The notes: generated by a model from the letters alone, not told the origin. Shown: positions 1-6,985, counted from the stretch's first letter. The stretch is DNA of 15,155 bases from Candidatus Heimdallarchaeota archaeon (GCA_016839875.1 JAEOTK010000114.1:1-15155), one strand, 5' to 3'. Translations and numbers: made by a program.

Positions 1-1
1 G

Positions 2-133
2 TTTATTACAAAAAAGACTAATTTATTCGAACAAGAGTCATTGTATGATTTTTCAAAAATTGGAATACAAAAAATTGATCGACAAAAGCAAACTACTAAA
101 ATGCATGAAACCTTATTAGAAGATAATCTATAG
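2..133 (+). CDS. 3' end of an unidentified protein gene (5' end outside window)
   Basis: The frame is open from the left edge to a TAG at 131-133 and gives 43 C-terminal residues, rich in Lys, Gln and Asp/Glu and ending ETLLEDNL. The start lies outside the window. Codon use (AAA, GAA, ATT, TTA) is like that of the neighbouring genes, so this is probably a real coding tail. No motif is visible and I do not recognise the family. The next ORF (143-358) lies in the same frame, separated only by this TAG and three codons. The two may therefore be one gene interrupted by an amber codon rather than two genes. Confidence 0.5.
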   Translation, partial: FITKKTNLFEQESLYDFSKIGIQKIDRQKQTTKMHETLLEDNL

Positions 134-142
134 TCAGGATTA

Positions 143-358
143 ATGAAAGTATTCCTTGATAGGAGAGATTTCATTTTTCATCGACCACAGTTTTTTGGTA
201 AAGTATTCACCAGCAAGGATTTTCGGGATTTTAAGTACTATAGAGAAAAAGGATACTTTGAATCAGATTACTATTATCCAGTAAAACTAAACCCAATAAA
301 AAAGCTAATTGGTAAATTCTATGATTTTGTGTATAACAGAATTTATGCTAGACCTTGA
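143..358 (+). CDS. Small basic, aromatic-rich hypothetical protein (71 aa), or the 3' part of the upstream gene
   Basis: The 71-residue product is very rich in Phe, Tyr, Arg and Lys, with runs such as KYYREKGYFESDYYYP, and has no signal peptide or clear membrane segment. ATG 143 follows the upstream stop by 9 bases. A weak AGGA (136-139) lies only 3 bases before it, so translation would be coupled if it is a separate gene. It ends at TGA 356-358, three bases before the 3' end of the convergent flavodoxin gene. The family is not recognised. It could be an independent small protein or the continuation of the upstream frame past an in-frame TAG, through sequencing error, nonsense mutation or readthrough. 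Confidence 0.4.
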   Translation: MKVFLDRRDFIFHRPQFFGKVFTSKDFRDFKYYREKGYFESDYYYPVKLNPIKKLIGKFYDFVYNRIYARP

Positions 359-361
359 GAA

Positions 362-832
362 TCATAGAAAAACCAGGAAATCTGAGATAAAGCTGCTTGC
401 TTCTTCTTCCCATTTTTCCTGCAACATTACCTTATTCCAATTTTCACCTGTACCATCACCTGTAAGTATTGGAAGAGTTTTCTCCATTAGTTTGATTTTT
501 GGAAAAGCATCTGCAATCTGTTCTTGGATTATCTTAGTAACATCATCACTAGTATAACAGTTGAAAACTGCTGCTTTTTCGATAGAAGTCTTTTGTACAA
601 TTTTCCCTAATTTCTTTATGTAATTACTTAATTTACGAACAGGTTTTCCGAACTGGGTTGGACCACCCACCAACATTGCATCTGGATCAAATTCAAACAG
701 TGTCTTAGGTTTATTTTCCGTTGTTCTGAATAATTGAATTTCATGTCCCTTCTCTTTCACCTTTTGAGCCAAATAAATTGCTAGTTCTTTTGTATTGCCA
801 AACTTACTATGATACAGAATTGCAATCTTCAC
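362..832 (-). CDS. Flavodoxin / flavodoxin-like FMN protein (156 aa)
   Basis: This is a single-domain flavodoxin-fold protein that binds FMN and acts as a cytosolic electron carrier or NAD(P)H-linked quinone/flavin protein. The first strand (KIAILYHS) leads into the phosphate-binding loop at residues 9-14 (S-K-F-G-N-T). A second FMN loop follows the third strand (MLVGGPTQFGKP, residues 53-64), then a loop near C92-Y93 (FNCYTSDD). The length of 156 residues is typical of short-chain flavodoxins. The ATG at 832 has a GTGA-like element directly before it and an AT-rich TATA-like stretch about 40 bases upstream. It is convergent with the left-hand ORFs and divergent from the methyltransferase, so it is probably transcribed alone. 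The redox partner cannot be named from the sequence. Confidence 0.9.
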   Translation of the reverse strand: MKIAILYHSKFGNTKELAIYLAQKVKEKGHEIQLFRTTENKPKTLFEFDPDAMLVGGPTQFGKPVRKLSNYIKKLGKIVQKTSIEKAAVFNCYTSDDVTKIIQEQIADAFPKIKLMEKTLPILTGDGTGENWNKVMLQEKWEEEASSFISDFLVFL

Positions 833-867
833 TTGAATAACCTCTTGAAAATGTACTAATCTCTATG

Positions 868-880
868 TAAATATATTTTT
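868..880 (-). promoter_or_regulatory. TATA-like box for the flavodoxin gene
   Basis: On the minus strand this reads AAAAATATATTTA. Its centre is about 42 bases upstream of the flavodoxin ATG, which would place a start site near 848 and leave a short leader. It is assigned by composition and spacing only; the whole 833-1046 gap is AT-rich. Confidence 0.35.
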
Positions 881-1015
881 CTAGTTCAAAAGAAAGAGAA
901 AGGAGAAAAGAATGATTATGCTTCTGACTTTCATTCAAATTTATCGTACTTGAAGTAAAATTCTAGTTATATTGAACATATCTGATGTAATATGCTTATT
1001 AACTATTAAACGAAT

Positions 1016-1025
1016 CATATATATT
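1016..1025 (+). promoter_or_regulatory. TATA-like box for the methyltransferase gene
   Basis: The sequence CATATATATT lies with its centre about 26 bases upstream of ATG 1047. That is the spacing expected for a leaderless archaeal transcript and it argues for ATG 1047 over the in-frame GTG at 1038, which would lie only about 17 bases from the box. No Shine-Dalgarno site is present. Confidence 0.45.
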
Positions 1026-1046
1026 AAAGAAAATTAAGTGATTAAA

Positions 1047-1571
1047 ATGGATGAATTAGTAGGTAATTCTCTTTTTAGAGTTCTAGCCTCTATGATAGCA
1101 ACGAGAGATATACTTGTAAATCTTGACAAAATTGTAAAGGAAATAGGTATTAAACTTGGAGATATCGTTTTAGATTATGGTTGTGGTTTAGGTAGTTTCA
1201 CAATTCCAGCAGCTAAGAGGGTAGGTGAGAAAGGTAAGGTATATGCTTTAGATATTCATCCTCTAGCAATAAAGCGCACTAAGAAGAAAGCAAAACGAAA
1301 AAAAGCAACTAATATAGAATATATTCTCTCTGATTGTGATACAGAGTTAGAGGATGCTAGTGTAGACATAGTTCTTTTTTATGATCTTTTGAAAGTTCTA
1401 CTAACACCTCAAAAGCAATTGAAAGAATTACACAGAATATTAAAACCTGAAGGGATTCTATGTGTAAAAGATATGCATTCTGATGATGAGATACTCTCTT
1501 TAGTTACAGAAAAAGGATTATTCAAAATGAAAACAAAAGGGAAGAAACAATACATGTTTTCAAAATTGTGA
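1047..1571 (+). CDS. Class I SAM-dependent methyltransferase (174 aa)
   Basis: This is a small Rossmann-fold methyltransferase. Numbered from ATG 1047, motif I is DYGCGLGSF (residues 43-51). The acidic residue that binds the SAM ribose is D69 in VYALDIHP. A motif II-like stretch (D-I-V-L-F-Y-D-L-L) follows at about 106-114. A post-motif segment typical of the Methyltransf_11/UbiE group (LKELHRILKPEGILCVKD) comes before a short C-terminus. At 174 residues it is a minimal catalytic domain without a substrate-recognition insert, so the substrate cannot be predicted. An in-frame GTG at 1038 would add three residues, but spacing from the TATA-like box favours 1047. It ends two bases before the convergent TIGR04076-type gene. 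Confidence 0.88.
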   Translation: MDELVGNSLFRVLASMIATRDILVNLDKIVKEIGIKLGDIVLDYGCGLGSFTIPAAKRVGEKGKVYALDIHPLAIKRTKKKAKRKKATNIEYILSDCDTELEDASVDIVLFYDLLKVLLTPQKQLKELHRILKPEGILCVKDMHSDDEILSLVTEKGLFKMKTKGKKQYMFSKL

Positions 1572-1573
1572 TC

Positions 1574-1891
1574 CTACTTCTCTTCAATTCTCTCAAGTTT
1601 AAAAATTACGGGTCTCAATCCATCTGGACATACACCAAAGGATATACCCTCCCCAATTGTTTCAGGATATCCTCCACCCCAAGTAAGGAGATGAACATTC
1701 TTAAAAATACTATCCCATGCATGGGGACAGAATCCTTCTGGCTTGTTTCCTGTTCCATCTGAAACAAATTCGTTTCCAGGTTTCATGGAACAATTGGTTA
1801 CAAGTTTCCCTGAGACAAGGGTATAATCATGACCGAAAATGTCTTCTGGCAAGAATTGTTTTACAACAGTTATTTTCACTTTACTTCTCAT
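1574..1891 (-). CDS. TIGR04076 family protein, copy B (105 aa)
   Basis: This is a small cytosolic protein of the uncharacterised TIGR04076 family. It shows the N-terminal strand VKITVVKQF, conserved cysteines C34, C55 and C88, the central PEGFCPHAWD (51-60), a Gly-rich W-G-G-G turn (71-74) and the C-terminal signature CPDGLRPVIFKLERI (88-102). The family has no firmly established function that I know of; the cysteines suggest metal binding or redox chemistry, which is inference. ATG 1891 is preceded by AGGTGA at 1896-1901, which overlaps the stop of the upstream paralogue. The two genes are therefore probably one transcript with coupled translation. They share layout but differ at most positions by eye, so the duplication is old. 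Confidence 0.82.
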   Translation of the reverse strand: MRSKVKITVVKQFLPEDIFGHDYTLVSGKLVTNCSMKPGNEFVSDGTGNKPEGFCPHAWDSIFKNVHLLTWGGGYPETIGEGISFGVCPDGLRPVIFKLERIEEK

Positions 1892-1895
1892 TTTA

Positions 1896-1901
1896 TCACC
1901 T
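1896..1901 (-). promoter_or_regulatory. Shine-Dalgarno site for TIGR04076 copy B
   Basis: AGGTGA on the minus strand lies 4 bases before ATG 1891 and overlaps the TAG stop (1902-1900) of the upstream paralogue, an arrangement typical of translational coupling. Confidence 0.6.
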
Positions 1902-2208
1902 ATTCACTTATTCTCTCTAATTGAAAACAGACTGGTCTTGCTCCATCTGTACAACTACTATAAATTATTCCAGGAGTAATCCAGTACTCATATTCTCCTG
2001 AAACTAAAAGTTCAATGTCCTTTACAACTGTTTTCCATCCCCATCCACAAAACTTCTCAGGTTTTTCTAAGTTTTCTATGATGAATTCTTCTCCTTCTTC
2101 AAATACATAGCATGTCGGAACAATATCTCCTCTTGGATAAGTTATCTCACTACCAAAAACATCTTTTGGATTGAATTTTTTTATCACTTTTACTTTTATT
2201 TTTGTCAT
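1900..2208 (-). CDS. TIGR04076 family protein, copy A (102 aa)
   Basis: This is the first gene of the tandem TIGR04076 pair. The family layout is present: N-terminal strand (IKVKVIKKF), C33 in VPTCYVF, PEKFCGWGWK with C54 (50-59), and the C-terminal CTDGARPVCFQLERI (86-100) carrying C86 and an extra C94 that copy B lacks. The Trp-rich GWGW stretch matches the usual family pattern better than copy B does. I place the start at ATG 2208, because AGGTGA (2215-2220) lies 6 bases before it. An in-frame TTG at 2214 would abut that site directly. It probably leads a two-gene operon with copy B. Its function is unknown, and it is divergent from the M20 amidohydrolase. Confidence 0.83.
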   Translation of the reverse strand: MTKIKVKVIKKFNPKDVFGSEITYPRGDIVPTCYVFEEGEEFIIENLEKPEKFCGWGWKTVVKDIELLVSGEYEYWITPGIIYSSCTDGARPVCFQLERISE

Positions 2209-2214
2209 TTCCAA

Positions 2215-2220
2215 TCACCT
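2215..2220 (-). promoter_or_regulatory. Shine-Dalgarno site that fixes the start of TIGR04076 copy A
   Basis: AGGTGA on the minus strand lies 6 bases before ATG 2208 and directly against the alternative TTG 2214. The same hexamer precedes copy B, which supports the ATG start. Confidence 0.6.
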
Positions 2221-2235
2221 TATTTCTTAAATAAG
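2219..2235 (-). repeat. Perfect inverted repeat in the leader of the TIGR04076 operon
   Basis: CTTATTT (2219-2225), 3 bases, then AAATAAG (2229-2235): a 7-base perfect inverted repeat overlapping the ribosome binding site by two bases. A TATA-like CTTATAAG at about 2270-2278 lies upstream on the same strand, so the repeat would be in the transcript leader or form an operator. The stem is AT-only except for one G-C pair, so an RNA hairpin would be weak. Confidence 0.35.
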
Positions 2236-2380
2236 CAAATCCTCGATTTACAAAAATCACCAAGATGCACTTATAAGAATTCCCAAGGAAAAATTGCTTA
2301 AATTCAGAGTTCTCTAGAGAGAGATAGTCTTTCCAGAAAGATTAAAACTAATTACTCGTCCTATCTCCTAGGTTCCAAAA

Positions 2381-3838
2381 ATGGCAAAATCAGACGGAAT
2401 TATCCAGTGGATAGATGAGAATAAAGAAAGATTCATAGAAATGGCTGATGAAATTTGGGAGTTTGCAGAAATACGTTTTGAGGAAGTTAAATCAGCAAAA
2501 CTTCAGATTAAAATGTTAGAAGATGAAGGATTTGAAGTTACTAAAGGAGTAGCTGATATGCCAACTGCTTTTATTGGAACTTATGGTAACAAAGGTCCGA
2601 TAATTGCACTTTTAGGAGAATATGATGCACTAGCAGGTTTAAGCCAAGAAGCAATTACAAGTGAAAAGAAACCATTAATTCCGAATGGTAACGGTCATGG
2701 TTGTGGTCATAATCTACTAGGTGTTGGTAGTTTATTAGCTGCAATTGCTGTTAAGAGATATTTAGAAGAAAATAGTATGGATGGTATAATCAAGTATTAT
2801 GGTTGTCCTGGCGAAGAAGGGGGATCTGGTAAAACCTTCATGGTAAGAGAAGGATTGTTTGATGATGTTGATATTGCTCTCTGTTGGCACCCTTTCAGTA
2901 CAAGTTTCATATTCAATTTATCTAGCTTATCTAATATCCAAGCTTACTTCCGTTTTACAGGAATAAGTGCTCATGCTGCTGGAGATCCTGAATCAGGTCG
3001 ATCAGCCCTCGATGCAGTCGAGCTGATGAATGTAGGAGCGAATTTTCTGAGAGAGCATATTATCTCTGATGCTAGACTGCATTATGCTATAACCAACACA
3101 GGAGGAAATGCCCCTAATGTTGTTCAAGCAGATGCAGAAGTACTATATCTAGTTAGAGCACCAACTAATCAACAAACTAAGGATATCTTTGAGAGAGTAA
3201 TCAAAGTAGCTAAAGGAGCAGCAACGATGACTGAAACAGAAGTGGAGGTAATTATTGATAAAGCTGCATCTAACACAATCCCAAATAGCGTGATTGGAGA
3301 AGTTCTTTATGACAAGTTCGTAGAAGTAGGGGCACCACAATTTTCTGAAGAAGAAGTTAATTTCGGAAAGAAAATACAAGAGACTTTTCCAAAGGGTGAA
3401 AAATCAGGAGTAGCTTTCCTTGCTGCTTTTGCAACTGTAATTGGTAAAGAGATGGTAGAGAAAATGAAAAATGGAGTTCTCTTTGATGATATTTTACCAA
3501 ATAAACTTCCTGAGATTTGTTTACCAGGATCTACAGATGTGGGTGATGTGAGTTGGGTTGTTCCAACATCACAAGTTGGAGTAACTTGTTCTGCTTTGGG
3601 TACCCCTGGGCATTCTTGGCAAGAAGTAACTCAAAGTGCTTCAAGTATAGGACATAAAGGGATGATTGTTGCAGCAAAGGTGTTGGCTCTAACTGTTTTA
3701 GAATTTCTGGATAAAACAGAGCTCATAGATGAAGCTAAGAATGAACTAAAAGAAAGATTAGATTCAAAGAGCTACGAATGTCCAATTCCAGATGAAGCAA
3801 AACCTAATGTTCCAGAATGGGTTTTTGATGAGTTTTGA
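2381..3838 (+). CDS. M20-family metallo-amidohydrolase, AbgB-like (485 aa)
   Basis: This is a cytosolic zinc/manganese amidohydrolase of peptidase family M20 (M20D group), closest in layout to AbgB, subunit B of p-aminobenzoyl-glutamate hydrolase (about 480 residues). Visible elements in order are GEYDALAGLSQ (79-89), the metal ligands in GHGCGHN (C108, H110), the catalytic/ligand pair E145-E146 in GCPGEEGGSG, H170 in CWHP, H198 in the lid-domain GISAHAAGDP with the RSALDAVELMN helix, and the last ligand H411 in LGTPGHSWQ after PGSTDVGDVSW. All expected ligands are present, so it should be active. The natural substrate may be an aminoacyl-glutamate or another N-acyl amino acid. No AbgA-like partner is visible; the next gene is unrelated. 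ATG 2381 gives the full family N-terminus. Confidence 0.92.
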   Translation: MAKSDGIIQWIDENKERFIEMADEIWEFAEIRFEEVKSAKLQIKMLEDEGFEVTKGVADMPTAFIGTYGNKGPIIALLGEYDALAGLSQEAITSEKKPLIPNGNGHGCGHNLLGVGSLLAAIAVKRYLEENSMDGIIKYYGCPGEEGGSGKTFMVREGLFDDVDIALCWHPFSTSFIFNLSSLSNIQAYFRFTGISAHAAGDPESGRSALDAVELMNVGANFLREHIISDARLHYAITNTGGNAPNVVQADAEVLYLVRAPTNQQTKDIFERVIKVAKGAATMTETEVEVIIDKAASNTIPNSVIGEVLYDKFVEVGAPQFSEEEVNFGKKIQETFPKGEKSGVAFLAAFATVIGKEMVEKMKNGVLFDDILPNKLPEICLPGSTDVGDVSWVVPTSQVGVTCSALGTPGHSWQEVTQSASSIGHKGMIVAAKVLALTVLEFLDKTELIDEAKNELKERLDSKSYECPIPDEAKPNVPEWVFDEF

Positions 3839-3896
3839 ACAAGATGACACCTTTTATGTTCAAGAGAGATATTACCAACCATTGAGTAACGCCACT

Positions 3897-3912
3897 CTTT
3901 TTTTGGTATAAA
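3897..3912 (+). promoter_or_regulatory. T-run terminator of the amidohydrolase gene followed by a TATA-like box for the next gene
   Basis: A run of T (3897-3904) after CCAC is a plausible archaeal U-tract terminator about 60 bases past the amidohydrolase stop. It is followed at once by GGTATAAACT (about 3905-3914), whose TATA core lies about 31 bases before ATG 3940. The gap therefore seems to end one transcript and start the next. Confidence 0.4.
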
Positions 3913-3939
3913 CTCACCTTTAAGAAGATTATCAACGAA

Positions 3940-4245
3940 ATGTCTATCATGTTATACAAACTATACAAATCAAAACAAATATCTACAGATGTTATTTATG
4001 ACGACAGCTTTGAAGATTTCAGTAAAATCTACAAGAAGTATGATGTACAGGTTCTTGGCGGTGGAACAAATGTTGACGACAATTCTGAAATGTACTTGAT
4101 GGTCGTCTATAAAGATAAAACTCACTACGAACAGACAGTAGAGAAACTTCGAGAAGATCCTACATATAAAGAACTATCAGAAAAACTTCAAGAAAAACGA
4201 GAGAGTATAGAAATTATTACTCTCGAAAGTTCTTATGAATATTAG
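3940..4245 (+). CDS. Small dimeric alpha/beta-barrel-like hypothetical protein (101 aa)
   Basis: The family is not firmly recognised. The predicted order is strand (MLYKLYKSK, 4-12), helix (SFEDFSKIYKKY, about 23-34), two strands around a VLGGG turn (QVLGGGTNVD and EMYLMVVYKD), a long charged helix (about 66-88) and a final strand (IEIITLES). That is the ferredoxin-like arrangement of dimeric alpha/beta-barrel proteins such as DUF1330, EthD or antibiotic-biosynthesis monooxygenase families. No catalytic residue stands out. It has no signal peptide or membrane segment. ATG 3949 is an alternative start three codons in. It is probably transcribed alone, between its own TATA-like box and the strong hairpin at 4265. 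Confidence 0.65.
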   Translation: MSIMLYKLYKSKQISTDVIYDDSFEDFSKIYKKYDVQVLGGGTNVDDNSEMYLMVVYKDKTHYEQTVEKLREDPTYKELSEKLQEKRESIEIITLESSYEY

Positions 4246-4264
4246 CAAATATAGTAAAACAATC

Positions 4265-4308
4265 GAATGAGAAAATTTCTCATTCTTTATCATATTTTTT
4301 AAAAAAAA
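4265..4308. terminator. Bidirectional hairpin terminator between convergent genes
   Basis: GAATGAGAAA (4265-4274), one A, then TTTCTCATTC (4276-4285) forms a perfect 10-base inverted repeat. It is followed by TTTTTT (4295-4300) and AAAAAAAA (4301-4308), giving a U-tract for transcripts from either side. It sits in the 71-base gap between the alpha/beta-barrel gene (+) and the surface-protein gene (-). Confidence 0.65.
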
Positions 4309-4316
4309 GAGAAGAA

Positions 4317-5375
4317 TTATTTCTTCTTTAGTTTTCTACTCAATAGGGTGATAACTAATACTGATACAGTACTAATAGTAACTATTTCAACCACACCAAA
4401 ACCAGATTCCTCAACAATTGGATCTTCTAATGTTCCTATTGACGGATCGTAAGTAACTTCATCATCAAAATGTTCAAAGCTGAGATAGGTTTGTACTGTC
4501 CCATCACCTACACAAGAATAGGATGCGTTAACTGTTCTATATTGATATGTGTTTGAAATATTGTATTTAGCTTGGGTTGCATAAGCAAAGAATGCTTGAT
4601 AGTGCTCATCGCCTAAAGTAAATTGTTGCTTAACTTGCTCTTGATTTTGAACTTTATATTCACTTCCAGTGCTATTTTCGTAGTTATTTATTAATTGACC
4701 ATTTGTGTCATTGATTCTATGAGTATTGGTTGTTGGAGTAATGTCAAATCTAAGAGCTAGATTAGAATCTTCTCTCTGCCAAGGCCAGTTATTCATAGTA
4801 ACATCAAACTTCATCTCAGCTCCACCCATAATCTCATAACCATCAATAACTTGATCTGCAAGATACATATGAACAGTTATCTTGATTTCGAAGTCTCCAT
4901 AGTTAGGCACATGAACTGATGTAGATGTATAGTCAAAATGAACTGCTGCTACTTCTTGCTGTTCTTCAGTAATATCAATATAGTCAACTCTGAAACCGCT
5001 GAACTCAAATTGAACGGCTGAAAGAGCGAGTATATTTGAGTAAACTGGCATTGATGGAGATGTATCTTTCCATAGTCCAGTTTCATCATTTTGGAATGCA
5101 CCATCTTCATTATAATCCATATATTCAATAATGGATTTGAACTGAATATTGAAGGAAAATCCCTCAGAGAATTCGAATCCTGTATCTGTCAAGAATTGGA
5201 ATTTTGGTACACTTCCACCTGCTTTTGAGATGAACTCCAAATCATAGTATTTGAAAGTCACTTGGTTACTATTTTCATTGTAGAAGAAGTCCTGATCATC
5301 TGCACTTACTTGAATTGTAACAAATAAGATTAGAAAGAAAATCCCTGTTGATATTTTTACTAATTTGTGTTTCAT
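4317..5375 (-). CDS. Predicted cell-surface protein with signal peptide, EF-hand-like loop and C-terminal membrane anchor (352 aa)
   Basis: The N-terminus is a signal peptide: a basic stretch (KHKLVK), a hydrophobic core (8-22, IFFLILFVT) and a likely cleavage after VSA (23-25). The body is beta-rich and acidic with a few N-glycosylation sequons (NDT, NST, NIS, NAS). Residues 87-98 (DYNEDGAFQNDE) match the calcium-binding D-x-N-x-D-G-x5-E loop of EF-hand/dockerin type. The stretch NNWPWQREDSNLALRFDIT (about 191-209) looks like a conserved core strand pair. The C-terminus has a single hydrophobic helix (about 328-346) and a basic tail (RKLKKK), the layout of archaeal C-terminal anchors or sorting signals. 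I recall similar unnamed surface proteins in Asgard and methanogen genomes but cannot name a family. It is probably transcribed separately from the upstream paralogue pair. Confidence 0.7.
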   Translation of the reverse strand: MKHKLVKISTGIFFLILFVTIQVSADDQDFFYNENSNQVTFKYYDLEFISKAGGSVPKFQFLTDTGFEFSEGFSFNIQFKSIIEYMDYNEDGAFQNDETGLWKDTSPSMPVYSNILALSAVQFEFSGFRVDYIDITEEQQEVAAVHFDYTSTSVHVPNYGDFEIKITVHMYLADQVIDGYEIMGGAEMKFDVTMNNWPWQREDSNLALRFDITPTTNTHRINDTNGQLINNYENSTGSEYKVQNQEQVKQQFTLGDEHYQAFFAYATQAKYNISNTYQYRTVNASYSCVGDGTVQTYLSFEHFDDEVTYDPSIGTLEDPIVEESGFGVVEIVTISTVSVLVITLLSRKLKKK

Positions 5376-5409
5376 TTTTATCTAAAATCTACTTATGTTC
5401 TTCTTTTGA

Positions 5410-5419
5410 ATATACTTTC
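5410..5419 (-). promoter_or_regulatory. TATA-like box for the 352-aa surface protein gene
   Basis: The minus strand reads GAAAGTATATTC, with its centre about 37 bases before ATG 5375, so a leader of about 10 bases is expected. The rest of the gap 5376-5553 is AT-rich. It also holds A-runs at 5515-5522 and 5533-5538, which read as T-runs downstream of the next surface-protein gene and may terminate it. Confidence 0.3.
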
Positions 5420-5553
5420 ATTTAACAAATTAAAGTCAGCAACTTCAAAAAAATAAAGTGGAGTTTTTTGTAAATCTCAACTACCAAAAAACACATTTTC
5501 AATAACCAAAATTATCAAAAAAACATTGAAGCAAAAAAGGGAAGAAGAGAGTA

Positions 5554-6915
5554 TTAAGTTATACTCATATCAAATTTTGCAAATTGTCTATAATCTGTTA
5601 TTGATGATTGAACTGGAGGCATTGGGTCACCATTCATTGGATACATCCAAAAATTAGTTCCTTCCATTGCTAATGTTCCATATCCAGCAATATTCAGATA
5701 GAGAAACTCATCATCTAGAGTTGGGAATTCTGCTTTAGCAATTTTGAATTCAAACATTCTATGATCTTCGGGACTATTTTCGCTTGGACCATAGGAATAA
5801 GCTATTTCGTAGTTCCCTGAAGCAATGGAGTTTCCAACGACATAACCCAAAGCATATGATGTAAACTTAAGATTGAGTTTGTCTATTTGTAGTTCATAAC
5901 CAGTTGAATGTGACGCATTCACTTCATTCCAACAGTGAATTGAGAAGTAAAACATCCCAGTTGATGGATTGTAGTTCGTATGATTCAAATCGACACTTCC
6001 AATCGAATAAATATTGTCATTAAAAGAAATAGGTGTATAATTATTCAAGAAATAACCGCTATCCATATCTCCTGGTTCTCCACCATGTTCTGCTATAGAA
6101 CAATGAAATTTATCAGCTTCAAAGAAATGCGAAGGATCTGCGGTCAAATTAGACTGTAGTTTATACACTAGTTCCATATCAATTAAAGTTGAAGTGAATG
6201 CTGTGATGTTTACATCTGGGAATTTCTCAAGAATATTAACACCAAAATGAATATCTAGAAAGTTTCCTGCTAACCAATTACTATCGTTTGTATAAAATCT
6301 AGAAGTTGCTGTTATGTTCATATCATCATAGTCTCCCCAAATATCATAGAAATCTCCAGTAATATTTCCTCGAAACACTTCTAGTATATCTGTTTCTGGT
6401 ACTATAGGAATATCATAGTGAATTTGATGTGGAAAATAAGTGTATAATTCATCTTCAAACACACTATCATCACTTACATTATAATAGAAGAATTCATATC
6501 CAAAATCCTCCAATGCATAAAATGCAAGTTTTGAGTATGTGGTATCTGGTAAACGATTCGCTAAATTAAGAGCAAACCATTCCCCGTTCTTGTTATTCGT
6601 TCTATCTGAACATAAATCTACAGCGACATAATAGTAGTCTGCATCTTCACCAACCGATAGATAATTCCATCCATCTACGTTTGTTTTATTTTCAACTGGA
6701 TCAAGTTCATTATCAACATCCAAGTAGAATGGGATGTTATTATAAGAACTTCTTATCCATTCATTTTTTTCAATAATACCATCGATAACAGGTGTAATCT
6801 GCTGTGGATCATTACTAAATTGCCAATCATTTGCATAATACCACCCCACAAAGAAAGCTCCTCCGGCAAGTATTAGTGTAAAAAGAATTCCTAAAATTGT
6901 CGTTCCTTTAGCCAT
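5554..6915 (-). CDS. N-anchored surface glycoprotein with CBM9/DOMON-like domain, paralogue 1 (453 aa)
   Basis: The N-terminus MAKGTT plus a hydrophobic helix (about 7-27, ending in GWYYAN) is an uncleaved signal anchor that puts the rest outside the cell. Residues about 40-120 match the CBM9/DOMON-like pattern: TPVIDGIIEKNEW, then YLSVGEDADYYYVAVDL with a C-S-D-R-T-N turn, then GEWFALNLANR. The rest is beta-rich and unassigned, ending in a conserved DMSIT. I count 10 N-x-S/T sequons and several conserved cysteines (DLCSD, FHCSIAEHGG, SIHCWNE). I use ATG 6915 because it gives exactly 453 residues, the length of the neighbouring paralogue, and aligns with its MAKGTT start; an in-frame GTG at 6924 adds only three residues. 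Carbohydrate binding is inferred from fold. There is no C-terminal anchor. Confidence 0.75.
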   Translation of the reverse strand: MAKGTTILGILFTLILAGGAFFVGWYYANDWQFSNDPQQITPVIDGIIEKNEWIRSSYNNIPFYLDVDNELDPVENKTNVDGWNYLSVGEDADYYYVAVDLCSDRTNNKNGEWFALNLANRLPDTTYSKLAFYALEDFGYEFFYYNVSDDSVFEDELYTYFPHQIHYDIPIVPETDILEVFRGNITGDFYDIWGDYDDMNITATSRFYTNDSNWLAGNFLDIHFGVNILEKFPDVNITAFTSTLIDMELVYKLQSNLTADPSHFFEADKFHCSIAEHGGEPGDMDSGYFLNNYTPISFNDNIYSIGSVDLNHTNYNPSTGMFYFSIHCWNEVNASHSTGYELQIDKLNLKFTSYALGYVVGNSIASGNYEIAYSYGPSENSPEDHRMFEFKIAKAEFPTLDDEFLYLNIAGYGTLAMEGTNFWMYPMNGDPMPPVQSSITDYRQFAKFDMSIT

Positions 6916-6967
6916 TTTTTTCACTTTTTCTGTTATTTGCTAACTTCATTAACTATGTTGTTCAATG

Positions 6968-6985
6968 TATTTGAATTTATCCGAT
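6968..6985 (-). promoter_or_regulatory. Duplicated promoter element, copy at surface paralogue 1
   Basis: An 18-base element, ATCGGATAAATTCAAATA on the minus strand, begins 53 bases upstream of ATG 6915. It recurs without change at 8513-8530, 56 bases upstream of the second paralogue. It includes AT-rich stretches that could act as the TATA box, with transcription starting near 6945-6950. Downstream bases (TTAATGAAGTTAG against TTAAGGAAGTTAG) are also similar. Confidence 0.5.

Noticed and set aside
131..133. Pyrrolysine recoding of TAG as a genome feature
   Set aside because: TAG ends several clearly complete genes in the window (both TIGR04076 genes, the alpha/beta-barrel gene, the symporter and the TRASH protein), so it is used as a normal stop here. 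Readthrough at this single site is left open.
309..557. Plus-strand ORF of 82 codons
   Set aside because: It overlaps the flavodoxin gene on the opposite strand, has a Ser/Ile/Phe-rich composition typical of an antisense frame, and lacks start signals.
912..953. A 13-codon ORF (M-I-M-L-L-T-F-I-Q-I-Y-R-T) preceded by a strong AGGAG at 901-905
   Set aside because: It is too short to support as a gene, no TATA-like box is well placed, and A/G-rich stretches are common in this intergenic region. A leader peptide is possible but nothing downstream suggests attenuation.
1568..1920. Plus-strand ORFs of 64 and 67 codons opposite TIGR04076 copy B
   Set aside because: They are antisense shadows of a gene with a recognised family signature and its own Shine-Dalgarno site.
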